The notes below the pieces were generated by a model. The model made no database searches, was not told where the DNA came from, and was given only the letters and a program-made list of their open reading frames with translations. The position numbers were made by a program, and so were the translations under genes. This document shows positions 1 through 9,917 of a stretch of 31,688 nucleotides of DNA, in pieces. Origin of the DNA: Hypsibius dujardini (lineage: Eukaryota; Tardigrada; Eutardigrada; Parachela; Hypsibiidae); the NCBI GenBank assembly GCA_001579985.1, contig LRSR01006984.1:1-31688 (forward strand). The letters run 5' to 3'. Every line of letters starts with the position of its first letter. Position 1 is the stretch's first letter.

Positions 1-22
1 TTGAGAGGAGTAAGATGTTTAG

Positions 23-847
23 ATAGACTGGCACATGAGATCAGCCGAAGAAATAGCCCAACTCGGACGTTTTTTTTATCTGATCCTTTGTTTAGGATGG
101 GCACTGGACGCATTGTTCCACCGACTACCCGTCAACGATCACGGCTGCGCGTTAAACACGGAGGCGCTCCATTCGTGGAACTTGGCCGTTCAGATCTTAT
201 GTTTCTACTGGCCGCAACTGCTAATGATCCTCGCCTTACCGATCATCTACCTCGGGAAACGGATGCACCGCCGAAGGGTTCACCAGCGATTTGTAGCTCC
301 AACCATCCTCGTCACCCCCGTGGAAATGGCCGATATGACGCTTTCTCTGCGATCTGAGGCATTCCAGAGGAGTTCCAGGAGTCCCAAGGACTCTCGTTAC
401 AGCTGCCTCGAGCCTCCTTCAACGTCTTACCTCTCATCGTCAGAGGATGAGCATTGCAGTAATGCGAGGCGCGTGAGTGTTGTCACCTGTCTGGATGCAG
501 ATTCTTTCAGCAAAAGATCCCAAGAGCTCGACAATAATCTGAAAAATCTCGGCACTGACGATCGGTCCTTCAAACTTAAGGAAGAAACGATGACGACAAC
601 CCATGCAGTACGACGACGAACCCATGGGAACGCTTTGCTGGCGTTGCTGACGCTGACCGTGACGGTCTGTTGGACCCCCATCGACGTGTACTATGCCTTG
701 ACATTGTTCATTCCGGGGTACGATGTGCCGGTGTACTACCAGGTGGCGTCGGTGCTGTTCTCGCTGCAAACAATCCTGGACCCCATCATGTTCACACTGG
801 CACTGAGTAATTTGAGACGGTCCTTGTTAGCGCTTTTGAAGCAATAA
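23..847 (+). CDS. Class A (rhodopsin-like) G-protein-coupled receptor, 3' terminal exon (partial)
   Basis: This is the last exon of a seven-transmembrane receptor covering TM4 to the C-terminus (274 codons plus stop); the 5' part lies outside the window. Stops in this frame at 2-4, 11-13 and 20-22, followed by an AG at 21-22, suggest the exon opens at 23 after a splice acceptor. TM4 lies around GRFFYLILCLGWALDALF, and an extracellular loop with a cysteine follows (DHGCALN). TM5 ends in IIYLGKRMHRRR. The third intracellular loop is long (about 120 residues), Ser/Arg rich and probably a kinase target. TM6 carries VCWTPIDVYY, the CWxP switch. TM7 ends LDPIMF, a D-for-N variant of NPxxY, and the tail after it is very short. 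The DP in TM7 and the loop 2/TM5 pattern resemble GnRH/AKH/vasopressin-type peptide receptors, but this is only an inference. Class A assignment is secure; the ligand is unknown. Confidence 0.85.
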   Translation: MDWHMRSAEEIAQLGRFFYLILCLGWALDALFHRLPVNDHGCALNTEALHSWNLAVQILCFYWPQLLMILALPIIYLGKRMHRRRVHQRFVAPTILVTPVEMADMTLSLRSEAFQRSSRSPKDSRYSCLEPPSTSYLSSSEDEHCSNARRVSVVTCLDADSFSKRSQELDNNLKNLGTDDRSFKLKEETMTTTHAVRRRTHGNALLALLTLTVTVCWTPIDVYYALTLFIPGYDVPVYYQVASVLFSLQTILDPIMFTLALSNLRRSLLALLKQ

Positions 848-918
848 TGTAAGGGAGACCTGATTAACGGGTTTATTAACGCGAACATCTCGCGAGTAAT
901 TTCCATTTCTCTGACTAA

Positions 919-924
919 AATAAA
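919..924 (+). terminator. Polyadenylation signal of the GPCR gene
   Basis: A canonical AATAAA lies about 72 bases after the GPCR stop codon, a normal distance for a short 3' UTR. A (TCTG)n tract begins shortly after it. Confidence 0.5.
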
Positions 925-940
925 TCTTGATTGCCCATTC

Positions 941-984
<44 letters not shown>

Positions 985-987
985 GTC
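941..987. repeat. (TCTG)n microsatellite, intergenic
   Basis: About ten uninterrupted GTCT units followed by a degenerate end. It is the first of about ten TCTG/CAGA tracts in the window. Apparent ORFs here (VCLS repeats) are repeat artefacts. Confidence 0.95.
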
Positions 988-1353
988 CCCCACCAATGTC
1001 TACACTTTCTCGCCCGACCGTATCTAGTGAACAATACCAAAAGAAAATTCCACTTCTATTCAAGCTGAAAAATGCCGCTGAGACCGAATGCCGAGCAGGA
1101 AAACAACAAGACAGTTATGTGGTGAAAACGGCTGCGAATGTGGGTGCAATGCGCACAAGGTGTGTGAGATCGCGCACTGCAAATTGCACATGCGCACTTC
1201 CACTGCATTTCTTCGCGATGGATTGATTGTCAAAGAGAATTAATTCTCATTCTGGTTTTCGGCCAAATTCTCATTGCTTCTTATTTTTATTGTGTACTCG
1301 CGTCATTAACTTAAGGCACCCTGTATTACATGGCCACCGGCCTGTAGATCATA
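988..1353. other. Intergenic region upstream of the acyltransferase gene
   Basis: No coding or RNA signal is seen between the TCTG tract and the start codon of the next gene. It must contain the promoter of that gene, but no TATA box is convincing. Confidence 0.5.
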
Positions 1354-4300
1354 ATGCAGCATCAGATTTCGATCCGTCTGACGGTGTTTGTTGGGATTAT
1401 TTTCTGTCAATCCAGTTGTGCTGCAGAAACTTCATTGGAAAAGTCCCTCTCCTCCTTTCCCATTGCGGCAATCCAAAATCTCCTCGATCCCCTGCATGAT
1501 GGCAGTTTCCTCAACTTCACAAATGACAATCCGGACATCCGCCGTGTCAGTGAACCATGTTTGTTTGACCTCGTCCAGCTGGGGAAGGATTTACGAGCTC
1601 GGAAATCGTCGGCTGTTCAAAGTACGTTTTCACTCTTCAGTTGCATTCCTTGGAGTAGGCGATTGGTTGATTGATTGAGTTGTCACATGTGCGTGCTCAA
1701 AACACCTGTTGCCCTAATTGATTGATTGATTTATTCAATCGTCACATGTGCGTACTCAAAACACCTGTTGCCCTGATTGATTGATTGATTGAGTTGTCAC
1801 ATGTGCGTGCTCAAAACACCTGTTGCCCTGTTCGATTGATTGATTGATTGATTGAATTGTCACATGTGCGTGCTGCAAACACCTGTTGCCCTGATTGATT
1901 GATTGATTGATTGATGCGTAATGTTTTCCAGTGATCGACTCATTTGGAAAGGTCCCATCGGGACTGATTCGCGGACATCTCCAGTGGTTCGGAGCGTATG
2001 ATGAATGCCTGGCTGTGAACAAGTCCAGCGTGAATTACTGCTTGACGCGGCTTGGTTCTTCGGATGATCTCGTGAGTACTTTATTGCATTTCCTGTCAAC
2101 GGAGAAAGGCCCTGTTATATTGGGCTTGACAAGGCTTGACAGACAATAGGAGAGGAAGACCTTATCGTGAACTCGGTCATATAGTTCGCTGCCTGATAAG
2201 ATTGGAATTTGGACTGCATTATTCAGCTTTTATAAGAATTCCTAACAGTCAAAAGTAATTTTGTTTAAATTTTATGTGGAATTTATATGTAAAATTGATT
2301 TTGAAAATATATTCTAAAAGAACGGATTTTTGTCAAATTCACCTTCAGCAGTTAATTTTTCACTTGTACTGTTAGAAAAAATGAAAATGAAAATCCAAAT
2401 TTAATTTGCTGAAAAAAAGGAAGAGAAATCCTATTTACCAGTTTTATTTTTTCGTCTTTTTATGTCTTTAAATAAATAAACTAAAGCGCCAGTGAAGTGC
2501 AAAAGTGGCCAAAATCTGAATTCTGAGTCACCCATTTACTTACAACCGGTAACAAGTAACAAGTAACAAGTAACAAGTAACAAGTGACAAGCAAGTAACA
2601 AGTAACAACCAAGTAACAAGTAACAACCAAGTAACAAGCAACAAGTAACAAGCAATAAGTAACAAGCAACAAGTAACAAGCAAGTAACAAGTAACAAGTA
2701 ACAACCGAGTAACATGTAACAAGCAACAAGTAACAAGTATCAACCAAGTAACAAGTAACAAGTAAAAAGCAAGTAAGATGCCGGTTAATTTTTTCAGTAA
2801 ATTTTAATTTTGAAAATACGTCGTCGCTTTTTCTTTGATTTAAGATTTATTTCTGTTCATTCATCTTACTTTACTTTTTCATTCCAATGTGCTCTCTGAA
2901 ATACCACAAATAAATTGCCTAATTTTCAATTTAAATTCTTATTTATTATTAAAATGAATTTATTAACATTCCTTTGAAAAACTTGTTCACCGCAATTTCT
3001 TTTCGGAAATTTGAATTTAGCACACGACGTGTGCGTGCTAAATTATTATTTACACGGCTTTTGTGTGTTATTACGTTCAATTCATCGACTGAAATTGTTG
3101 TTTCGTTGTCCAGACAGCCATTCAAAGAAGCCCCGCGTTGGGGACTTGCCTGCCGCGGACATGCGGCAGCAACGACATCGAACTCATCGTCAACGTCCTC
3201 ATCGAAGCGATCGCTAAACTCGCCAAGCAATCCATCCCCGAGTTAGACACCCTTCGCTCGCGTAGCACTGTCTGTGAGCTCGACAACCCCTGGGAGGGTG
3301 GGGCATTCCTCATCATGGCCGTCATCGCGATCTTCGCGGTGATCTGCACTTTCGGAAGCATCCTCGAGTGCTGCCCCGGTGTGACTCGTATCGGTCATGC
3401 TCGAAGACGGAGCACTTTCACCCGGATCGTCGAAGATATGGAGGATGACCCGTTGTTGACGACGACGACGGAAAATGGGGAAACTGTGAAGATAGACATT
3501 GAGGAAGAGGTGGTGGAGGAGCCGTTGGCGTTTCGGGCGTTTCAGAGTTTCTCGTTCGGCGCGAGCTGGCGGTTCTTCACAGATGAGCGACCGAATGAGA
3601 TTCCTTACTTGAATGGCATGCTTGTGGCGTCTGTGTGGTGGGTCCTTATTGGCAAGGAATTCTCGCTTGGAGAGTTGGTTTATGGTAGGACTGTCTGTCT
3701 GTCTGTCTTGTCTGTCTGTTTGTCTGCCTGTCTGTCTATCGTTGTGTCTGTATGTATGTCTGTCTGCCTGTCTGTCTGTTTGTCTGTTTTTCTGTCTGTT
3801 TGTCTGTCTATCGTTGTGTCTATATATATGTCTGTCCGCCTGTCTCTCTGTCTGTCTGTTTGTTTGTCTCAGTCTGTCGGTTTGTCTGCTTGTACGTTAT
3901 GTATTTCTTATTTGTCTGTTTGTCTGACTGTCTGTCTGTTTGTACGTGCGTGTTGTACAATTGTATATTTGCCTTAAATTGGGGCTGAAAGGATGTTTTA
4001 TCTTTCTATCGGAGTATTTGTTTCACTGTCTGGCTACCTCTCTGCTGTGTGTGTGTATGTCCATCTCCACTCTGATACAGTGATTTCCTTGCAGAGAATG
4101 CGTACGATTACTTCGACGGTATGAAGACATTCTTGGGACAGCTGATTGTGAGCTCCTATTTAGCCGGCGATACCTTTCTCCTCATCAGCGGGCTCGTCCT
4201 TACCTATACCATCCTGGGAAGACTGGAGAGAAATGGTGGGAGATTAAACTGGGCCTGGTTATACATCCGCCGATATTTGAGGTGCCGATTCATGCCTTGC

Positions 4301-4647
4301 TGTTTGTTCGTAACTAGTAATTCACTAATCCATTTGTCTGCGCATAGGTTGACTCCAATGTACGCGGTATTACTGCTTGGCTTCGTATTCCTGGTGCCGC
4401 ATGTTGTGGATGGGCCCTTTCCCCTGCTGGTCGGCCAAGATATCGGTCGTAATCCCATCCTCTTTTGCAAGCAGTATTGGTGGACTAACATGTTGTACAT
4501 CAATAACTTTGTCCCACTGGATACCACTCAACAGGTTCGTCTGACTCCCGTTTCAGTGCGGAATCATTTAATTCGAACCATTCTGACAGAGAGACAGACA
4601 GAGAGACAGACAGAGAGACAGAGAGACAGAGAGAGAGACAGAGAGAC

Positions 4648-4695
<48 letters not shown>

Positions 4696-5024
4696 TGAAA
4701 TTCACTTTCATGACGTGGTTCTGTTGCAGTGTATGGACTGGACCCCATTTTTGGCCATCGAGATGCAGCTTTTCCTAATTACGCCGCCTCTTGTTTTCCT
4801 TCTGTACAAGTACGTTGGCCAAGTACATGTATGTCTTTAGATTTTGGATAGTTTGAATCTGTTCTTCATGTGTTTTTCCAGGTGTTCTAAAGTTGGACTG
4901 GCAGCCATCGTTTCTCTCATCGCCGGGTGTCTTGTAACGAATGCAGTCATCGAAGCGCAATGGGGACTGCCAATTGCCATGTTTCAAGTGTAAGTCAACA
5001 CGCAGACCCACAGATAATAACACC

Positions 5025-5080
<56 letters not shown>

Positions 5081-6047
5081 GAGACAGAGAGACAGACAGA
5101 CAGACAGACAAACAGACAAACAGATAAATAGACAGACCGGAGGACAGACAGACAAACATACAAGCGGTAAAGATCTATTCTATTGCATATTGTTTTCGCA
5201 TTTTTCTAGGCCCCTAAAGCACAACGACACATACGACCCAACCTTCGACTACGTCGGAAACAAACCTTACACCCGAGCCACGCCATATCTCATCGGTATG
5301 ATGCTCGGCTTCCTGTTCCTGAAGAAACCAGTATGGCAATTCCCCTATCCAAAGTTCGATATTGTATTCAATATCGGGTGCTGGATCAGCTCTTGCATCG
5401 TCGCCAACAAAGTCATCTTCGGTCTGTATGACGAAGCCTATAACTCGCCGACAGCCGTCAACATGCTGGGCCGAGTCAGCTGGCAGATGCTGAGTCACTT
5501 GGGGTATTCGGCTTCGATTTCGTGGGTCATCTTCGCTTGTAACTACGGATATGCTGGACCAATTAGGTGTGAAAAAGTCTTCTTTCTCTTCATAACTCGC
5601 TGTCGGCATATCTTTCTGTCTATCTGCCTGCATTTTTGTCTGCCTGTCTGTCTGTCTATCGTTGTGTCTGTATCTATGTCTGCCTGCCTGTCTACCTCAT
5701 ACATTAGTATCGGTTTATTAGCTTGTCTGGGTGTGTACTTGTGTTTGTCTATCTGGCGTCTTCATCAGAATGTTAGAAGACTGATCCGTTTTATTCCCCT
5801 CAGGGACATTCTGGAATGGAAGGTCTGGCGACCCTTGAGTCACCTCACCTACATGGTGTACCTCTTCCATCCGTTGACCCTGCAACTGTGGCTCGTCACG
5901 CAGCGCGATCCCTTCTACTTCAACCTCATCAACATGACGAGCTTCTTCTTCGCCCAGCTCATCAGTGTCTATACCATTAGTTTCATCTTTGGCATTCTGA
6001 TTGAGTTTCCCCTGCTCCGACTGGAGCGTGCCATCATGCGTTTCTAA
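1354..6047 (+). CDS. nrf-6-like: NRF-6-like (nose resistant to fluoxetine) acyltransferase-3 membrane protein, 9 exons, 713 aa
   Basis: Exons: 1354-1621, 1932-2071, 3114-3684, 4095-4281, 4348-4534, 4730-4809, 4882-4989, 5210-5566, 5804-6047. All introns are GT...AG, phases agree at every joint, and the sum is 2142 nt. A signal peptide (about residues 1-24, with VFVGIIFCQSSCA) precedes an extracellular NRF domain marked by SFGKVPSGLI, WFGAYDECLAV and the cysteine pair in GTCLPRTC (about 146-153). TM1 is at about 200-216, followed by an acidic cytoplasmic loop and then the acyltransferase-3 domain from PYLNGMLVASVW (about 301) to the C-terminus. That domain includes AGDTFLLISGLVLTY, YLRLTPMYAVLL, WWTNMLYINNF, CMDWTPFLAIEMQLF and LSHLTYMVYLFHP. 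In C. elegans, NRF-6 and NDG-4 are linked to lipid or drug uptake in the gut; here that role is inference. The R-x10-H signature near the first acyltransferase TM reads L306-x10-K317, so catalysis is doubtful. Length is normal for the family. Confidence 0.93.
1664..1915. repeat. Minisatellite (about 55-63 bp unit, 4 copies) in intron 1 of the NRF-6-like gene
   Basis: Four copies of a unit with core CACATGTGCGTGCTCAAAAC, then ACACCTGTTGCCCT and a run of 3-5 ATTG units. The cores begin near 1682, 1741, 1796 and 1859. The spacing varies with the number of ATTG units. The array nearly fills the 310-bp intron. Confidence 0.93.
2193..2201 (+). promoter_or_regulatory. Extended GATA-factor site candidate in intron 2
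   Basis: The sequence CTGATAAGA matches the extended GATA consensus used by gut GATA factors in other animals. It lies in the second intron of the NRF-6-like gene. A single short match, so weak evidence. Confidence 0.2.
2549..2773. repeat. (AACAAGT)n degenerate heptamer satellite in intron 2
   Basis: About 225 bp of GTAACAA, GCAAGTAACAA and CCAAGTAACAA variants. All three minus frames are open across it, giving meaningless CYLLLVT repeats. Confidence 0.95.
3691..3950. repeat. Degenerate (TCTG)n tract in intron 3
   Basis: It starts a few bases after the GTAGGA donor of intron 3 (3685-4094) and runs about 260 bp, with interruptions such as ATCGTTGTGTCTGTAT repeated within it. The pyrimidine-rich TCTG orientation is on the coding strand. 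Confidence 0.93.
4585..4693. repeat. (CAGA)n tract in intron 5
   Basis: GACA and GAGA units fill most of the 195-bp intron 5 (4535-4729). The orientation is opposite to the tract in intron 3, so the two are complementary in the transcript. Confidence 0.95.
5025..5156. repeat. (CAGA)n tract in intron 7
   Basis: About 130 bp of CAGA with GAGA and AACAGA variants inside the 220-bp intron 7 (4990-5209). It is in the same orientation as the intron 5 tract and complementary to the TCTG-rich intron 8. Confidence 0.95.
5607..5710. repeat. Degenerate (TCTG)n tract in intron 8
   Basis: A diverged TCTG tract within intron 8 (5567-5803), containing the same ATCGTTGTGTCTGTAT interruption seen in intron 3. 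This suggests copying or gene conversion between the two introns. Confidence 0.85.
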
Positions 6048-6590
6048 CCAATTCACCCCGTCGATTCCTGTCAGTTGTCTGTGATATAATTCTCAACTAC
6101 AGCATTTTAAAATGATACGTCCCTGTTGTAATTTTTCGACCTTTTAATTAGATCTGCTGTTATCTTTCCTCGGTTTCGTTTTACCCCATCTCCGTAACAT
6201 GGTTTTAAATTTTCAAAAAATTAAAAACTGCGAACAAGACAGACAAGACACAAAGTAAATTCTGTAGTAAACTCGAGGATGAGCGGTAAACTGTCCACCT
6301 CGACTGAATCGAAATGAACGAGGGAAATGCATGGAAAAACAAACAAGAAAGGGTCAATTCATTTTCCAAGGAAGAGATTAGGAAGACGTTGAGCAGTCAA
6401 CCAACCAATCAACCGAATTTTCATCACTGAAACGCGCCAGAAGACGCAGCGACCCAATCAGTTGACCAATCAATCAACCGAGCAAAACGACCAATCAAAA
6501 ATAAAGACATGACTGAGCCTCGTCCGAAACCAGAGACAGGCATTGCCTTCCACGAAAACACGCACAACTTTCCATCATCCGGCCGATCCC
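6048..6590. other. Intergenic region after the NRF-6-like gene, CAAT-rich
   Basis: No gene is seen. From about 6400 to 6500 there are many CCAATCA and CAACC motifs, a degenerate form of the ATTG/CAAT tetranucleotide found throughout the window. An AATAAA at 6500-6505 could be a distal polyadenylation signal of the NRF-6-like gene, although it is 450 bases from the stop. Confidence 0.45.
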
Positions 6591-7103
6591 TCAAACTCCT
6601 TCAATCTTCAATAGAGTCCACGAGGCTTTGGCTGCCTGGAAAGCGGCCGACAACACCGCCTCCAGACATTCCCCCGGCACCACTTCCCGCCCCTCGATCG
6701 GGTAGGCGTGGGAGTAGCCGACAAACTCCTTCGACGGCCCGAACAGCGGAAGCCGTCCCTTCAAGGCAGTGATGGCAATGGTAAAAGTGGCGCTCTTGAA
6801 GAGCCGGTTCCATTGATTGCCCTTCTCCATGAGGATTTCCCGTAGCTGAACGTGAATGAGGTTGGAGCAGCGGTCGGCGAACTTGCGCAGCAGTTCGGCC
6901 CCCCGTTTGTACTTGCCCTTGCGCGAGATGAGGTGGCCGTTGAAGGTGATTTGACGAACGGAAAGCGCGGTGAAGCTCCAGTTTTTCTTGGGTGAGTTCG
7001 AAGGCAACGTTACCGCTGAGCTAGGAGAAGTTGTGGAGAGTGAGGACGGCGGTGCAGGAAGCTCCGGCTTGGTTAGTTTGTAGTTCCAGAAGCGGCAAAC
7101 TTT
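6591..7103 (-). pseudogene. Minus-strand F-box-related fragment, copy 1 (orphan unit)
   Basis: On the minus strand this begins at the second half of an F-box (VCRFWNYKL, compare VCRRWN in the plus-strand genes) and continues into a 138-codon open frame ending at 6591. That frame contains QITFNGHLISRKGKYK, ELLRKFADRCSNLIHVQL (LRR-like) and GNQWNRLFKSATF. Relative to copies 2 and 3 there is a one-base loss after KPEL, and the AG acceptor seen in copy 2 (CTAG) is altered here. The N-terminal and C-terminal halves also lie in different frames, as in the other copies. Only this copy keeps the distinct C-terminus ending KASWTLLKIEGV. No exon with the first half of an F-box was found to its right. 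Probably a pseudogene, though the 3' frame looks coding-like in base composition. Confidence 0.45.
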
Positions 7104-7119
7104 GGGGAAGGCGAGAGAG

Positions 7120-7169
7120 TGACGCAGACAGGTATGCAGGCAGGCAAACAGACCGACAAAAACATGGGC

Positions 7170-7220
<51 letters not shown>

Positions 7221-7350
7221 CAGACAGACAGGCAGGCAGAGAAACAGGCATAACGACAGACAAACAGAAAGATAAAACAGACAAACTGGCAGTCAGACAG
7301 AGAGATGGATAGACAGACACGCAGATAGACAGACGGACAGACACAAACAA
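7120..7350. repeat. (CAGA)n tract upstream of minus-strand F-box fragment 1
   Basis: A pure CAGA core at about 7170-7219 sits within a longer degenerate tract. Read on the minus strand it is TCTG, just upstream of the position homologous to the splice acceptor of the minus-strand fragment, as in copies 2 and 3. Confidence 0.93.
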
Positions 7351-8189
7351 ACAGATAAACTGACGAATAAATAGACATAAAGAACACAACGGGATGATAA
7401 ATAAATGTATAAATCGATGGCAGTACGACCCTTTCATTTACGTTTAATGTAACGTTTAAATTTTTGTAAACACTCGAAACACTCACCGTTTTTCTCTTCT
7501 CCAATGCTTATTGACTCGAGATTCGCCCTTTATCCGGCGGAATTTTCGTCGTCGGCGAGCTCGAAGTTTTTGCAGCAACCGCCATCGGACCCGCTGCATT
7601 CATTTTTCCCCTTCAGAGAGGAAATGCGGCAAATTTCTGCAACAGTTAAAAACTTCTGTCTCCCGGGAAAACGTCCTTTTTTGTTACGTAATGGCAAAGT
7701 TATGCAATGCAGATGAGTTTAACCGTTGGATTTGTGGGGAACATCGCTTATCGGATACGTTTGCTTTCCTGCTTGTCTGCCTGTCCGCCTGCCTGCCCGC
7801 TTGTCGGTCCATCTGTATGTCCGTCCGTCACCCTGTTTGCCTCTGTATCTCTTTCTCTATCTATCTGTCTTCATGTTTCTCTGACTATTTGTCTGCTCTT
7901 TCTGTGTTTCTGTTTCTCTCTCCGCCTGTCTGTCGGTGTGTCTGTTTTTCTGTTAAACTGTCTGCCTGTCTCTCTGTCTGAATGTCTGTCTGTCTATCCG
8001 TCAATGTCAATAGCGGTCAGTTCACAGAGGAGAGTGTACAATGGGTTTTTTTGCTTCGTGGATCTTTCGCGCTCAATCGTCGCGCCCTATCACGAACTTG
8101 TAGCCAAACAACGGCTATCACTACCGGGTCGTGCATAATTTTGATGGATTTACCACATTACCGTGCAACGACGTCGTCTGAACGGAAAC
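7351..8189. other. Non-coding region with a degenerate TCTG tract (about 7757-8003)
   Basis: No gene could be supported. The short open frames here are either repeat translations (VCLS) or lack splice and family support. The TCTG tract is highly degenerate, with TCCG, TCCA and TCTC variants, which suggests age. Confidence 0.55.
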
Positions 8190-8469
8190 CCTCAGGGGTG
8201 GGACACCTTCCAGATAGATTAACATGTTTATTGTCTGAACAGCATTTGTACAATGTACTCATATGACGCGAAATTTGTATGTGCTCATGTATTTGATCAC
8301 CCTTATTGATCACAACGTAGGACCTCACCGTGTAAGAATAGCAATTGTTGTTTTTATGTGACGCCTAAAAATTCACCCCTTTCTTCCTTCTATCATGTCC
8401 ACCTACATGTATACCCGTCATTAGTTAGGAAACTCCGTGCATAACCGGATAAACTCAAACAGCTCCTCT

Positions 8470-8478
8470 TATAAATAG
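8470..8478 (+). promoter_or_regulatory. TATA box of F-box unit A
   Basis: TATAAATAG, identical to the element 114 bp upstream of the intact unit B start codon. The sequence from about 8190 onward aligns with the unit B upstream region from about 13722, so the promoter was duplicated with the gene. Confidence 0.55.
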
Positions 8479-8937
8479 AATATATCTTCGAAGCTTTCTT
8501 AATTGACCGGAAATTTTATTTCAGTTGTTCTAACTAACTTTTCGAATCCTACAGGATTGCGGAAATTTATCTATTATACATAACATGGACAACAGTATGA
8601 CGAGCAGCACGACGGTGTAAAACTTGGCAGCAAACATAGAGGCGCCTGAGATCCGCTTAGCAAATGACACCTTCTACCTGGCGACGGACGGCTTTCTAGA
8701 CTCATTGAAAGGCCTGTCGGACGACTTGATGGAGGACATCTTGTACAGCTTGGGGGCTATTGGCCAGAGCCCTTTACGACTGTAAGCAGTTTTGTATGTT
8801 CCATCCAGTTGTCCAGTGCGGTTAGTCCAAGTTTTTTTCAAAGACAATAGAATAAACAAAAAACGCTGTTGATACCACAAGTGGCTAACGTACTTGATCG
8901 TCAATCAAATTTGGCACGGTCCAAAAAACGCTGTGAA

Positions 8938-9053
8938 GTTGTGAAGTGAAATTTTGATGTGAAGTCTGTGAAGCGAAGTCGTTAAGTGAAGTTTGTGAAG
9001 TTTAATGTGAAGTTTAATGTGAAGTTTAATGTGAAGTTCGTGAAACTAAAAAC
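8938..9053. repeat. Tandem GTGAAGTTTAAT-type 12-mer array in intron 1 of unit A
   Basis: A run of GTGAAGT variants becomes a clean 12-bp repeat at about 8996-9040. Unit B has a short, degenerate counterpart near 14465-14530, so the array expanded in unit A after duplication. Confidence 0.85.
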
Positions 9054-9857
9054 ATCGCAGCAATATAGATGTGCAGTTGTCCTTTTCAATTGTCAAATTG
9101 CTCTGCCCACAACATTATTCGTTAAGTGTTGAACAGAACCTTATTTTCCAAAACCCCATTACAATTTGGGGTTTGCCGAGTAGGGATGAAAGAACCATAG
9201 TGAAGCAAAAAACATGTAGTCATTTCTTTTGCTTCAATTTTTTATTTGACAAAAACTAAAAGCTTTAATAACTGTATTGAAATGGCAAGCATGGTCTATA
9301 TGCTAAACTGATTAAATGGTAAAAACTAAAAACCCAAAGCCGGTTAACTAACTTCAATTAAAATCAAAAACTGTAGACTGAAAGTTTTAGCTATTAAACA
9401 AACTTAACTAAAAATCCTTAGTAATTAAGTTTTACTTGAATAAAAAGTAAAAAATTCTCTAAAGATACGCATTCAAACAAAGATATTCGAACAAATTATA
9501 CCAATCGCCAGTTATGGTTCTGCTCGTTTTATACAAAACATCATTTTAAAATTAAACTGTTTGACTACATTTGGGGAAAAAGGCTGTGCCCACATTTGGC
9601 GAAAAAAGTTGGGGTGGACATGCAGAATAATAATTAAAAAGGCTGTGTTGGGTTATAAGCCTCACCTAATCAAACTTCAAAAGCGTCTTACCTTGTCCAA
9701 TGGAAAGATGACGATGTTTGATGCCCAGCACGGTTTTGCGGCACGGGGCTTCAGGGTATAAATAAGAAATCTTTAATTTCCAACTTTCGAAATCCACATT
9801 TTTAGCTCACGCTTTGCGCTCGCCGACTGCTTTGCTCCCAAATTTCATCAGTAACTC

Positions 9858-9860
<3 letters not shown>

Positions 9861-9917
<57 letters not shown>

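Noticed and set aside
1-357. 118-aa plus-strand ORF at the left edge
   Set aside because: Overlaps the GPCR exon in another frame and shows no family features.
1664-1915. CRISPR-like regularly spaced repeat
   Set aside because: The repeats are longer than the spacers, the spacers are just ATTG runs, and the locus is an animal intron.
2481-2761. Three overlapping minus-strand ORFs of CYLLLVT repeats
   Set aside because: All three frames are open because of the heptamer repeat; no coding logic.
3608-3988. Long plus-strand ORFs made of VCLS repeats
   Set aside because: They are translations of the TCTG tract in intron 3; only the part up to 3684 is real exon.
4941-6047. A single 368-aa ORF covering the acyltransferase end
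   Set aside because: It reads through introns 7 and 8 and begins out of frame with exon 7; the spliced model fits family motifs at every joint.
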